From: Candidatus Bathyarchaeota archaeon A05DMB-3
GTDB taxonomy: Archaea > Thermoproteota > Bathyarchaeia > Bathyarchaeales > Bathycorpusculaceae
Assembly: GCA_019685555.1 (NCBI GenBank)
Contig: JABFQN010000005.1
Location: 1 to 64,000 of the forward strand
DNA length: 64,000 bases
Direction: 5' to 3'
Shown here: positions 33,502-41,667 of the stretch, one piece after another
Position numbering within the stretch: the stretch's first letter is position 1
How the letters are laid out: each line of letters opens with the position of its first letter
Position numbers and translations under genes: made by a program
Notes under the pieces: generated by a model
What the model saw: the letters and a program-made list of their open reading frames with translations, nothing else
Database searches by the model: none
What the model was told of the DNA's origin: nothing

Positions 33502-34569
33502 TTGAACGCCAACAAGGGTAACATAACCATGTTGCATGGCGCTGGCGGAACAGTCATGCATGACCTTGTTAAAAATTATATCGTGAAGTATTTTGGTGGC
33601 ATAGGTAACGCTGAGGTTCCGCTTGAAGCCTTGGATGATGCGGCGGTTGTCGGCGACACCGTTTTGAAAAGCGACTCCCACGCCGTTAAGCCGATCTTCT
33701 TCCCAGGCGGAGACATTGGACGTTTGGCGATTTCAGGCACGGTTAACGACATTGCAGTTTTGGGAGCTGAGCCTTACGCATTAGCATGTGGCTTAGTTTT
33801 GGAAGAGGGACTAGCCATAGCAGATTTTGAAAAAATTTTGGCAAGCATGAGGCAAACATGTCAAGAAGCAGGCGTGGGCGTAGTCACTGGCGACACAAAG
33901 GTTGTGGAGAAAGGCAGTTTGGGCGGCTGTGTGATAAACGTTTCAGGAGTTGGCAGAAGAACGGAAGCTCTAGAAAGAAACCTAAAAGTTGTAAAGCAGT
34001 TTAGAAGCGACTTTAAAGCACGGTGGATTTTGGATTCGAACCTTAAACCCGGAGACAAAATATTGTTATCGGGCACCATTGGCGACCATGGATTGGCAGT
34101 TTTATCAGCCCAAGAAGGATTAAGTTTTGGAAGCAGCATAAAGTCTGATGTTAAACCCTTAAGCCGCTTAATTCAACGTTTGCTCGGTGAAGTAGGCGGC
34201 ATAACAGCAATGAAAGACCCAACCCGCGGCGGTTTGGCAGACGCCCTCAACGAGTTCAGCGAAAAATCCCACATAGGCATACTGGTCCACGAGGATAAAA
34301 TCCCCATAAGAAAAGATGTGAAAGCGGCGTGTGAAATGCTTGGCTTGGACCCGCTTGAGGTTGGAAACGAAGGAAAAATAGTCATAAGCGTTGTAAAAGA
34401 AAAAGCTGAAGAAGTTTTAAAACTTCTTAAAACCACTGAAGAGGGAAAGGAAGCGGAAATCATAGGCGAAGCAACAAAAGACTTCAGCGGAGTAGCCATG
34501 CAAACAGTTGTCGGCGGGAAAAGGATAATCCAACGACCTGTTGGAGACCCGGTTCCGAGAATTTGTTAA
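33502..34569 (+). CDS. hypE: HypE, hydrogenase cyanide-ligand synthesis protein
   Basis: 355 residues of PurM-fold HypE. ITMLHGAGGTVMHDL begins the protein, followed by ALDDAAVVGDTVLKSDSHAV (ATP/Mg site), LAISGTVNDIAVLGAEPYAL and MKDPTRGGLADALNEFSEKS. The C-terminus is PRIC; this terminal Cys is the residue that HypF carbamoylates and HypE then dehydrates to a thiocyanate, later moved to iron on HypC-HypD. The TTG start is backed by GGTGA six bases upstream. It faces the hypD-hypC-hypF operon from the other side of two small genes. Confidence 0.96.
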   Translation: MNANKGNITMLHGAGGTVMHDLVKNYIVKYFGGIGNAEVPLEALDDAAVVGDTVLKSDSHAVKPIFFPGGDIGRLAISGTVNDIAVLGAEPYALACGLVLEEGLAIADFEKILASMRQTCQEAGVGVVTGDTKVVEKGSLGGCVINVSGVGRRTEALERNLKVVKQFRSDFKARWILDSNLKPGDKILLSGTIGDHGLAVLSAQEGLSFGSSIKSDVKPLSRLIQRLLGEVGGITAMKDPTRGGLADALNEFSEKSHIGILVHEDKIPIRKDVKAACEMLGLDPLEVGNEGKIVISVVKEKAEEVLKLLKTTEEGKEAEIIGEATKDFSGVAMQTVVGGKRIIQRPVGDPVPRIC

Positions 34570-34571
34570 GG

Positions 34572-34781
34572 CTATTTGGGTTTTCTCCACAAGTCTGAAA
34601 CTTTTCCAACTTTTACAAGCTTCCATTTGCCGAAAAAATCTTTTTTATAAAAATGGTATAAACCGCAGCGGGTGCATTGCATAACCCGCCTGTTCTTTTC
34701 AAAATCCATTTCATACAACACTAAAGGTGAACCACAGTCAACACATTTACCAGTATATGCCCTGTTACTTTCACCACTCAT
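34572..34781 (-). CDS. Small zinc-ribbon protein
   Basis: The 69-residue protein has two Cys pairs, GKCVDCGSPLVLYEMDFEKN and MQCTRCGLYHFYKKDFFGKW, spaced as in a rubredoxin-like zinc ribbon. The family is common in archaeal genomes as short uncharacterised genes; it may bind nucleic acid or act as a subunit. It is convergent with hypE, two bases apart, and so has no evident operon partner. Confidence 0.7.
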   Translation of the reverse strand: MSGESNRAYTGKCVDCGSPLVLYEMDFEKNRRVMQCTRCGLYHFYKKDFFGKWKLVKVGKVSDLWRKPK

Positions 34782-34865
34782 CTATGCGAGCCTCCATATT
34801 AATTCATTTTCTTAACGTTTAAGCTTAACCAGCAGAATTAAAGAAAGATGGGGGCTTAGTCTTAA

Positions 34866-35501
34866 TTATTGTGGCGGTTGCGGTGGAGGTGGTGGCGCAG
34901 GTTGAACTGGCATGGGTTGAACGGATGCTGCTTTAATAGAGAAAAATCCAACTGCGATAAGTATCCAAGAAATCCAAACCACTATAAAGCCTATCAAAAT
35001 TATTGAGAGCACCGCGCCGATAAGCCAAAGCAAGCCCGCAGTTCCAAAAATTTTCTCGCCTGACTTCTCGGATAAACTATTCAAAGATTTTCTCACCAAT
35101 ACAGCTGAAGCAACCATAAAAATGAAGAACACAACCCAAGCTGCAATGGCTCCTGCAGCAAGAGACCATATGGCGTTTAGATTATCCATAAAGTATTGTT
35201 GAACAGCAATAGGGTTAGTCCAGTATATTTCTATTGTAGCCAGCATCTGCAAAACCAGCACAATAAATATTGCGGCAGTTGCCACTGCGCCAATAATTAC
35301 CGTAATAAACCCATATAGAGCGTTATTGAATATACCGCCTTCTTGATATTGGTCTGCAAACCCCTTTAGGGCGATTAGAACTAGGATTGCACCAACAAGC
35401 ACCAAAAATCCCACATACGCCGACCCGAAAAACCCGAGAAAACCAATAGCCATTAATATTGCGCCTATGCCACCTAACGTCTTGTTTGACTCTAGACCCA
35501 T
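34866..35501 (-). CDS. DUF996 membrane protein
   Basis: From ATG 35501 (GLESNKTLGGIGAILMAIG) the product has 211 residues, with the DUF996 start motif SNKTLGGIGA and about five TM helices. An 11-codon-longer open frame starts at 35534. The tail (QPMPVQPAPPPPPQPPQ) is Pro-rich and presumably disordered. Function is unknown. It sits 20 bases or so downstream of hypD on the same strand, but a link with hydrogenase maturation is doubtful because DUF996 genes occur in many contexts. Confidence 0.75.
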   Translation of the reverse strand: MGLESNKTLGGIGAILMAIGFLGFFGSAYVGFLVLVGAILVLIALKGFADQYQEGGIFNNALYGFITVIIGAVATAAIFIVLVLQMLATIEIYWTNPIAVQQYFMDNLNAIWSLAAGAIAAWVVFFIFMVASAVLVRKSLNSLSEKSGEKIFGTAGLLWLIGAVLSIILIGFIVVWISWILIAVGFFSIKAASVQPMPVQPAPPPPPQPPQ

Positions 35502-35554
35502 TCCATTAACCTCGCTGAAAGCGATTTCTGTCATTCTTTAAATAAAAGCTTTGT

Positions 35555-36634
35555 CTATTTGGCTTCTTTTGCCCAGATTCGGCATGTTCCCTCTATGCTG
35601 ACCATACATGCACCTTTTGGCTTTTGCGGAGTACAAGCCTTCATAAACAGTGGGCACTCTGTTGGCTTAATTTTCCCAATCATTACAAGGTGGCATTGAC
35701 ATCCGGGCAACAAGTCCCTCCCATGTTTAACGTGCACACCAAATTTTTCACAAGCATCAAAGTTGACATATTGCGTTTTAAGCTTGAATGCTGAGGATGG
35801 CAGTCTTCCTAAACCTCGCCATTCTCCGTCTACAACTTCAAACGCTTGCTGCATTACTTCTTGAGCCTTAATGTTTCCCTCCCAGTTTACAGCTCGAACA
35901 TACTCGTTTTCCAGTCGGGCAACGCCTTCTTTAAGCTGTTTCAAAATCATGTAAACGGCGAACAAGACATCTAAAGGCTCAAAACCAGCCACCACTGTGG
36001 GCATACGGTAGGCTTTTGGAAAAATCTCGTAGGCTTTCAAGCCTATGACTGTGCTTACATGTCCCGGCGCAATAAAACCGTCTATGTGAAGGTCGCCTAT
36101 TCCAAGCAGAAGCTCCATGGCTGGGGGAATAAGCCTATGCGAAACTAGAAAGCTTAGGTTTTTCGGCGGTTTTTTCAAAACTTCTATGGCTGTTGAAGGC
36201 GCCGTAGTTTCAAAACCTATGGCGAAGAAGGCAAACTCCTTAGCGGGCTCCTTTTCAGCCATTTTAACAGCGTCTGAAACACTGTAAACAACTCTGATGT
36301 CAGCACCTTCAGCCTTAGCGTCTAAAAGCGACTTTTCTGAACTTGGAACGCGGAGAACATCTCCGAAACATGTGACAGCTACGCCTTTCTGGGCTAGCTG
36401 AACAGCCTCATCTATTTCCGAAGCAGGTGTTACGCAGACGGGGCAGCCTGGTCCCGCTATAACTTCAACATTGGAGGGCAATAAGCTTCGGAGACCGAAA
36501 TGGGTTATTGTCCACTCGTGGGTGCCGCAAACATGGCAGATTTTCACAACATCGCTTTTAGGAGCAACTTCACGGATTTTCTCAACTATGCGTTTAGCCA
36601 ACACGGGGTCTCTAAACTTTAAGTGTTCAAACAT
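35555..36634 (-). CDS. hypD: HypD, [4Fe-4S] scaffold for the Fe(CN)2CO unit
   Basis: 359 residues with all HypD signatures: ICHVCGTHEWTITHFGLRSL (Cys of CGTHE), VIAGPGCPVCVTPASEID, GFETTAPSTAIEVLKK, and the C-terminal cluster ligands in LLPGCQCHLVMIGKIKPTEC through GACMVSIEGTCRIW. HypD with HypC assembles the iron centre with its cyanide and CO ligands before transfer to the hydrogenase large subunit. It follows hypC by 24 bases. Confidence 0.97.
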   Translation of the reverse strand: MFEHLKFRDPVLAKRIVEKIREVAPKSDVVKICHVCGTHEWTITHFGLRSLLPSNVEVIAGPGCPVCVTPASEIDEAVQLAQKGVAVTCFGDVLRVPSSEKSLLDAKAEGADIRVVYSVSDAVKMAEKEPAKEFAFFAIGFETTAPSTAIEVLKKPPKNLSFLVSHRLIPPAMELLLGIGDLHIDGFIAPGHVSTVIGLKAYEIFPKAYRMPTVVAGFEPLDVLFAVYMILKQLKEGVARLENEYVRAVNWEGNIKAQEVMQQAFEVVDGEWRGLGRLPSSAFKLKTQYVNFDACEKFGVHVKHGRDLLPGCQCHLVMIGKIKPTECPLFMKACTPQKPKGACMVSIEGTCRIWAKEAK

Positions 36635-36658
36635 TTTGGCTCAACAGCATATTTCGTG

Positions 36659-36895
36659 TTATTTCGTTTTCAGCTGGTTTTCAGCCTCTAAGATTTCGCT
36701 CCACAAACGCAGGGTTTCCTCAGCCTCTTCCCTGCTCAAAACTTGGATGGCGTAACCAGCATGAACCAAAATGTAATCACCTACCTTAACATTAACGAGG
36801 GTTACGTCAACTTCTCTTAGTACGCCCTCTCCGAAATCAACTTGGGCTTTGCCATCTTGAACTTTCATGACTTTTGCTGGAATAGCTAAACACAT
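36659..36895 (-). CDS. hypC: HypC, hydrogenase maturation chaperone
   Basis: 78 residues from ATG 36895, reading CLAIPAKVMKVQDGKAQVDF. Cys2 after Met is essential for binding iron and the large subunit, so this start is preferred over two upstream Met codons. GDYILVHAGYAIQVLSREEA is the conserved C-terminal half. OB-fold, works with HypD and the hydrogenase large subunit. Lies between hypF and hypD. Confidence 0.96.
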   Translation of the reverse strand: MCLAIPAKVMKVQDGKAQVDFGEGVLREVDVTLVNVKVGDYILVHAGYAIQVLSREEAEETLRLWSEILEAENQLKTK

Positions 36896-36941
36896 CGCCA
36901 TCATTCAATAGCAGAACATGCAACAATAAATTGGTTATGGT

Positions 36942-39227
36942 TCAAAATTGGAAAAACCCTCCAAAAACTGCTTGTCCAAAGGATACGCCACCATCGCCTG
37001 GTGGAACAGCCTCGTGGACAAGAAAACGTAAACCAGCAGCTTCAACAGTTTCTCGCATAACCCTAGTGAATATTTCGTTACTGGCAACACCCCCGGAAAA
37101 GCCCACCACTTTCACATCGTTTTCTAAAGCTTTTTCGATGGCTAACGTTGCTAAGCCCTTGGCAAGATAAACATGCGCAGAGAAAGCCAAATCAGCCATT
37201 GCATGCTTTTCTCTGTTTTCAAATACTTGCAGAACCATTTCCGTCGTGTTTAAAATGTCCCCCTCAATTATGGGGTTCAATTTTAAAACATCCTTGCCTT
37301 CCAACGCGGTGGATTCCAATTTCATAGCTGGTTCACCTTCATAAGTGCGTTCATAACACACGCCTAAAACAGCAGCCAAAGCGTCCAAAACTCTTCCACA
37401 ACTTGACGTTTCAAAGTTTCGCCCTCTATTCGATTGTTGGAGTATAAGCTGAATCTCATTTTCGCCGTGTCGAAAATGCTGTTTGTTTTGTATAAGCCAC
37501 TCTTCTACATGCACTTTTTTATTGAGGATTCCAGCAGCCATTCTCAGCGGATAAATCGCAGCCAAATCCCCGCCTATTAGAGGTTGCTTTTCAAGGTGGG
37601 CAACCCGCTTAAACTCCAAAGAGTTTCTTGAACCCAGTATTATTTCTCCACCCCACGCTTCGCCGTCGACGCCGTAGCCGTAGCCGTCGCAGCACACGCC
37701 AACCATTTCAGCAATGTTATGCTCAGCCATCAACGCTGCAACATGGGCGAAATGATGTTGTACTTGGATTAGTTGCCAATGGTTTAGCGTTGCCAAGTCG
37801 TGCGCAAGCCTTGTTGTTGTAAATTTCGGATGCAAATCACATGCAACCGCGTCGACTTTGCTGTTTGTTAAGTGAATCAGGTGCTTGGCTACATTTCCAA
37901 GAAAATCCCGGGTTTCAACGTTTTCAACGTCTCCTATGTGCTGGGATATGAAGGCTTTGTTGCCAAGCAAAATGCACGCAGTGTTGTTCAGTTCGCCGCC
38001 CAAGGCTAAAACGCATTTTCCGGCTTTTTCCGTCAAAATTATCGGCGCTGGAGCATAACCCCTTGAACGCCTAACAAAAACCTGTTTTTCACCATGCAAA
38101 CGCATGACTGAGTCATCACATCGGTGGGCAATTCGCCTATTATGAAAAAGGAAATAGTCGACGATGTTGCCGAGGATTTTTAGAGCTTCTCCGTCATCTT
38201 TAACTATTGGCTGATTAGGCGGATTAGCACTGGTCATAACAAAGGCTGGCTCGTCTATACTGTCAAACAACATGTAATGCAAACCCGTGTAAGGAAGCAT
38301 AACACCAACATTATGCAAGCCAGGGGCAATCAAATCTGAAAGGTAAAAGTTACTGCTTTTTTTCAGAAGCACTATGGGACGCATGTAAGAGGCTAAAAGC
38401 TCAGCCTCTTTGGGACTTACTTCTGCGAAGGATTTTATAGCCTCTAAGTCCCGCGCCATAATGGCAAATGGTTTTTGTCGCCTATGCTTTACTTGCCTAA
38501 GCCTTACTAGAGGCTCATCCCTAGTGGTGGCGGCAGCTACATGAAAACCTCCATATCCTTTAATAGCGACAATAAAGCCCTCTGCGATAAGCTTACCAGC
38601 TTCACGTATCGGGTCTTCGCTTGGAATTAGTTCACCCTTACATGTTGTCAAATACACTTTAGGACCACATTTCGGACAAGCCACTGTCTGAGCGTGAAAA
38701 CGCCTGTTTGAAGGATCTGCATATTCGCTTTGACAGAAACTGCACATGGGAAAATCCCGCATGGTAGTGTTTTCACGGTCGTATGGAAGCCTTTCAATAA
38801 TCGTGTATCTTGGACCACAATCCGTGCAAGTTATAAAAAAATAGTCATATCTTGGGTTGTCCTTGTTTCTCAGCTCTTTTAGACACTCGCCACATATGGC
38901 TATGTCAGGCGGGATGACAGAGCCGGAAAGCTCGGCTTTCTTAGAGCTTTCATAAATCTTAAAGTCGGTATATTCGTTTTCTCCACCAAGTTCAACTGTG
39001 ATAACTTCGTGGATTTGCGCCAAAGGCGGCTTTTTCTCTTTTAAATCCTTCAAGAAACTGTTTACGGCTTTTTCCGTGCCTTCTAGAAGGATTTCTACGC
39101 CAGCATCGCCCATGTTCCTAACATAACCCTTTAAGCTGTTTTTTGCGGCTATTCGGTAAATGAAGGGACGGAATCCCACGCCTTGAATGATGCCTGTGAC
39201 TCTAACTTTTACTCGCACCATGCCCAT
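36942..39227 (-). CDS. hypF: HypF, carbamoyltransferase of hydrogenase maturation
   Basis: 761 residues in four parts: acylphosphatase domain (VRVTGIIQGVGFRPFIYRIA), two zinc fingers (CGECLKEL, CTDCGPRY, CSFCQSEY, CPKCGPKV), YrdC-like domain (IAVAIKGYGGFHVAAATTRD region near 215-235), and Kae1-like domain (VQHHFAHVAALMAEH, GVCCDGYGYGVDGEAWGG, VVGFSGGVASNEIFTRVM). It makes carbamoyl-AMP from carbamoyl phosphate and transfers the group to HypE. Full length and intact. First gene of the hypF-hypC-hypD set. Confidence 0.97.
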   Translation of the reverse strand: MGMVRVKVRVTGIIQGVGFRPFIYRIAAKNSLKGYVRNMGDAGVEILLEGTEKAVNSFLKDLKEKKPPLAQIHEVITVELGGENEYTDFKIYESSKKAELSGSVIPPDIAICGECLKELRNKDNPRYDYFFITCTDCGPRYTIIERLPYDRENTTMRDFPMCSFCQSEYADPSNRRFHAQTVACPKCGPKVYLTTCKGELIPSEDPIREAGKLIAEGFIVAIKGYGGFHVAAATTRDEPLVRLRQVKHRRQKPFAIMARDLEAIKSFAEVSPKEAELLASYMRPIVLLKKSSNFYLSDLIAPGLHNVGVMLPYTGLHYMLFDSIDEPAFVMTSANPPNQPIVKDDGEALKILGNIVDYFLFHNRRIAHRCDDSVMRLHGEKQVFVRRSRGYAPAPIILTEKAGKCVLALGGELNNTACILLGNKAFISQHIGDVENVETRDFLGNVAKHLIHLTNSKVDAVACDLHPKFTTTRLAHDLATLNHWQLIQVQHHFAHVAALMAEHNIAEMVGVCCDGYGYGVDGEAWGGEIILGSRNSLEFKRVAHLEKQPLIGGDLAAIYPLRMAAGILNKKVHVEEWLIQNKQHFRHGENEIQLILQQSNRGRNFETSSCGRVLDALAAVLGVCYERTYEGEPAMKLESTALEGKDVLKLNPIIEGDILNTTEMVLQVFENREKHAMADLAFSAHVYLAKGLATLAIEKALENDVKVVGFSGGVASNEIFTRVMRETVEAAGLRFLVHEAVPPGDGGVSFGQAVFGGFFQF

Positions 39228-39263
39228 CTCGTTGAGTTCTAAACATAATTGAAGCGGTAAGTT

Positions 39264-40013
39264 TTAAAGTTCACCCTCAGACTCTTTCCACAAATAGTTA
39301 AAGTAGTCTTTAGCCAAACTCGCTAAGCCCGGATGGTCAGACCATATGGCAGTGATTTCTCCCCTCTCGTCGCTGAAAAGCAGCAGCACCTCATCGCCGT
39401 CTGATATGGCTCCGCCTCCAAACATTTTGGCTTTCCGTCTTACTTCGCCTACCTTTGAAAGGGTTCTGTAAACATTTTCATTCATCCCTTTCGAAACCAT
39501 AAAGCGAACTTGCATCTTTTCACCGATAAAAGAGTGAAGAAGTTGGTAAAAGTCCAGTAGGAATTCCTCTTTGATGGATGGGAAGGCTATTAGCAACTCT
39601 TGTCTACAATTTTTAACCATTTCCTTAAACTTTGAAACAATGTTTAATAAACCCCGCAAAATCCAAATGTCATATTTTTCTCTAGTTTTGATTTTCTCAT
39701 AGGAAGGCATCAGCTCGTCAGCTATTGCCTTCTCGATTTGCAGCCACTCGTTTTCTATAACAGTTTTCGCCGTTTTTAGGGCTGTTTCAGGAGATTTTGG
39801 AAAGTATTTGCTGGGTCTTTTCCTCGTTACCTCTATCCATCCTTTTTTTTCTAGGCTGTTGAGGGTTTGGTAAACCTTCGAGTAGGGTATTTGCGCCCCA
39901 TAGCTTACTTGTTTGGCTGTTAATGCGCCTTTTTCTAAAAGAACAAGGTAAGCGTTAACCTCATAGTCGGTTAGCCCAGTTTTTCTGAGAAGCATTCTGA
40001 TTTTTGCACTCAT
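39264..40013 (-). CDS. TrmB-family transcription regulator
   Basis: 249 residues. The N-terminal winged helix reads LLRKTGLTDYEVNAYLVLLE and ALTAKQVSYGAQIPYSKVYQTLNSLEKKGWI (in parts), as in TrmB/Sugar-specific regulators; a helical linker (about 85-110) leads to a C-terminal effector domain with DIWILRGLLNIVSKFKEMV and LLLFSDERGEITAIWSDHP. It is divergent from the tetraether synthase homologue with a 77-base spacer that contains an inverted repeat, so regulation of that gene and of itself is likely. The effector is unknown; sugar is typical of the family. Confidence 0.85.
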   Translation of the reverse strand: MSAKIRMLLRKTGLTDYEVNAYLVLLEKGALTAKQVSYGAQIPYSKVYQTLNSLEKKGWIEVTRKRPSKYFPKSPETALKTAKTVIENEWLQIEKAIADELMPSYEKIKTREKYDIWILRGLLNIVSKFKEMVKNCRQELLIAFPSIKEEFLLDFYQLLHSFIGEKMQVRFMVSKGMNENVYRTLSKVGEVRRKAKMFGGGAISDGDEVLLLFSDERGEITAIWSDHPGLASLAKDYFNYLWKESEGEL

Positions 40014-40037
40014 GAGGCTGAAATATACTTTTCACCC

Positions 40038-40062
40038 TATTAAAGTTATGGAAATTTTAATA
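40038..40062 (+). promoter_or_regulatory. Inverted repeat/TATA element between trmB-like and tes-like genes
   Basis: TATTAAA (40038-40044) and TTTAATA (40056-40062) are a perfect 7-bp inverted repeat with an 11-base spacer. The right arm overlaps a TATA-like TTTTAATATA placed about 28-37 bases before the GTG start of the downstream gene. A repressor bound here would block TBP. Operator role is inference. Confidence 0.4.
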
Positions 40063-40090
40063 TAACATTCCACCAATCCAAAACCCTCAC

Positions 40091-41629
40091 GTGAGGAACA
40101 TGCCGAAGGAACTGGAAGAAGTCAAGTTTGAAACTTATTCAACAAGCGTATGTCCAGAATGCCTAAACAAAATTCCCATGAGAATTTACGAGGAAAACGG
40201 CGTAATTTTCCTTGAAAAAACATGTCCAAAACATGGAAAATTTGAAGATGTTTACTGGGGAGATGCCGAACTTTTCAAATGGTTTTACAGCGATTGGTAT
40301 AACGCGAAATATGCTGGAACTGGCTTAGAAAATCCCCACACAAAAACGGCTAAGGGGTGCCCCTACGACTGCGGTCTATGCACACAACACAAGTCCCACA
40401 CAGTTTTGGGCATAATAGACGTTACAAACAGATGCAATATGGCTTGCCCCGTCTGCTTCGCCTACGCTGGAGCAGTAAACTATGTTTACGAGCCAACATA
40501 TGAACAGATTGTAGACATGATTAAGCTTCTTAGAGGCAATAAGCCTTGGGCTTGTAATGCTCTTCAGTTCAGCGGCGGAGAACCCACAATAAGAAACGAT
40601 TTGCCACAGCTTATCGCAGAAGCCAAAAAAGCTGGAATAACCCATGTGGAGGTAAACACCAACGGACTACGCCTTGCAGAAGACTTAGACTACTTTAAAA
40701 AACTTTTAGACGCTGGCTTAAGCACTCTTTACCTGCAGTTTGACGGTTTAAGAGAGGAAATCTACAAGAAAACCAGAGCGAGAACAGACCTTGTCCAAAA
40801 AAAGCAGAAGGTTTTAGAAAACGCCAGAAAAATAGGCTTAGACTCAATCGTTTTAGTGGTCACCCTTGCAAGGGGAGTAAACGACAAAGATTTAGGCGAC
40901 ATAGTACGCTATGCTATTGAAAACCATGATGTTGTCAGATGCGTCAACATTCAGCCAATTTCCATGGCTGGGAGAGCCCGCAAAGACGAAATGCGGAAAA
41001 TGCGCATAACAGTGCCGGACACCATAAAACTGATAGAAGAACAGACAAACGGAAAAATCACGCGACAAGACTGGCGGCCAGTCAACTGGCCTGTTCCAGT
41101 TTCTAAGGGAATGGAAATAGTGAAAAATAGAGCCTATCCAGAGTTTACGATGCATCCCATGTGTGGAGCTGCAACCTTCGTTGTTGTTGAGGAGGATGAT
41201 TCGTACAAGCCTATAACGCAGTATGTGGATGTTGACCGTTTTGCAGAAATCTTTTGGAACATCTATTATTCCGGCGTGAAGGGCAAGAGAACCATGGCGA
41301 AGATGAGGATGCTGGAGCTTTTGCCCATGGTTAAGTCGCCACTTGTCAGAGGTTTGCTAAAGGATGTTATAACAAAGGGGAGCTATGAAGCGTTGGGAAG
41401 GCTCATGCGAAGAGTTGTCATGATTGGAATAATGCATTTCATGGACGTTTGGAACCTAGATCTAGACCGAGTTCAGAGATGCGTCATCCACTATGCAACA
41501 CCAGATGGAAAGATTAGGCCCTTCTGCACATACAACAGCCTTCACCGAAACAATGTGGAAAAGCAATTCGCTATGTCAGTCGGCGAATGGACTGAAAAAA
41601 TGGGAAAGAAACTGAACGAACCAGTCTGA
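40091..41629 (+). CDS. Radical SAM protein, tetraether lipid synthase (Tes/MJ0619) family
   Basis: 512 residues. The N-terminal Cys-rich part has VCPECLNKIPMRIYEENG and KTCPKHGKFEDVYWGD; next come CPYDCGLCTQHKSHT and the radical SAM motif VTNRCNMACPVCFAYAG (CxxxCxxC) near residue 117. GGEPTIRNDLPQLI and LQFDGL follow. The Cys pattern CPYDCGLC upstream of the radical SAM triad is the mark of the Tes family, which joins phytanyl chains of archaeal lipids to make membrane-spanning tetraethers. Related GDGT ring synthases share much of this. GTG 40091 or ATG 40100 may be the start. Divergent TrmB-like regulator upstream. Confidence 0.85.
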   Translation: MRNMPKELEEVKFETYSTSVCPECLNKIPMRIYEENGVIFLEKTCPKHGKFEDVYWGDAELFKWFYSDWYNAKYAGTGLENPHTKTAKGCPYDCGLCTQHKSHTVLGIIDVTNRCNMACPVCFAYAGAVNYVYEPTYEQIVDMIKLLRGNKPWACNALQFSGGEPTIRNDLPQLIAEAKKAGITHVEVNTNGLRLAEDLDYFKKLLDAGLSTLYLQFDGLREEIYKKTRARTDLVQKKQKVLENARKIGLDSIVLVVTLARGVNDKDLGDIVRYAIENHDVVRCVNIQPISMAGRARKDEMRKMRITVPDTIKLIEEQTNGKITRQDWRPVNWPVPVSKGMEIVKNRAYPEFTMHPMCGAATFVVVEEDDSYKPITQYVDVDRFAEIFWNIYYSGVKGKRTMAKMRMLELLPMVKSPLVRGLLKDVITKGSYEALGRLMRRVVMIGIMHFMDVWNLDLDRVQRCVIHYATPDGKIRPFCTYNSLHRNNVEKQFAMSVGEWTEKMGKKLNEPV

Positions 41630-41667
41630 AAAATAGCTACAACAGCAATATAAAGAAAGAGAAAAGG

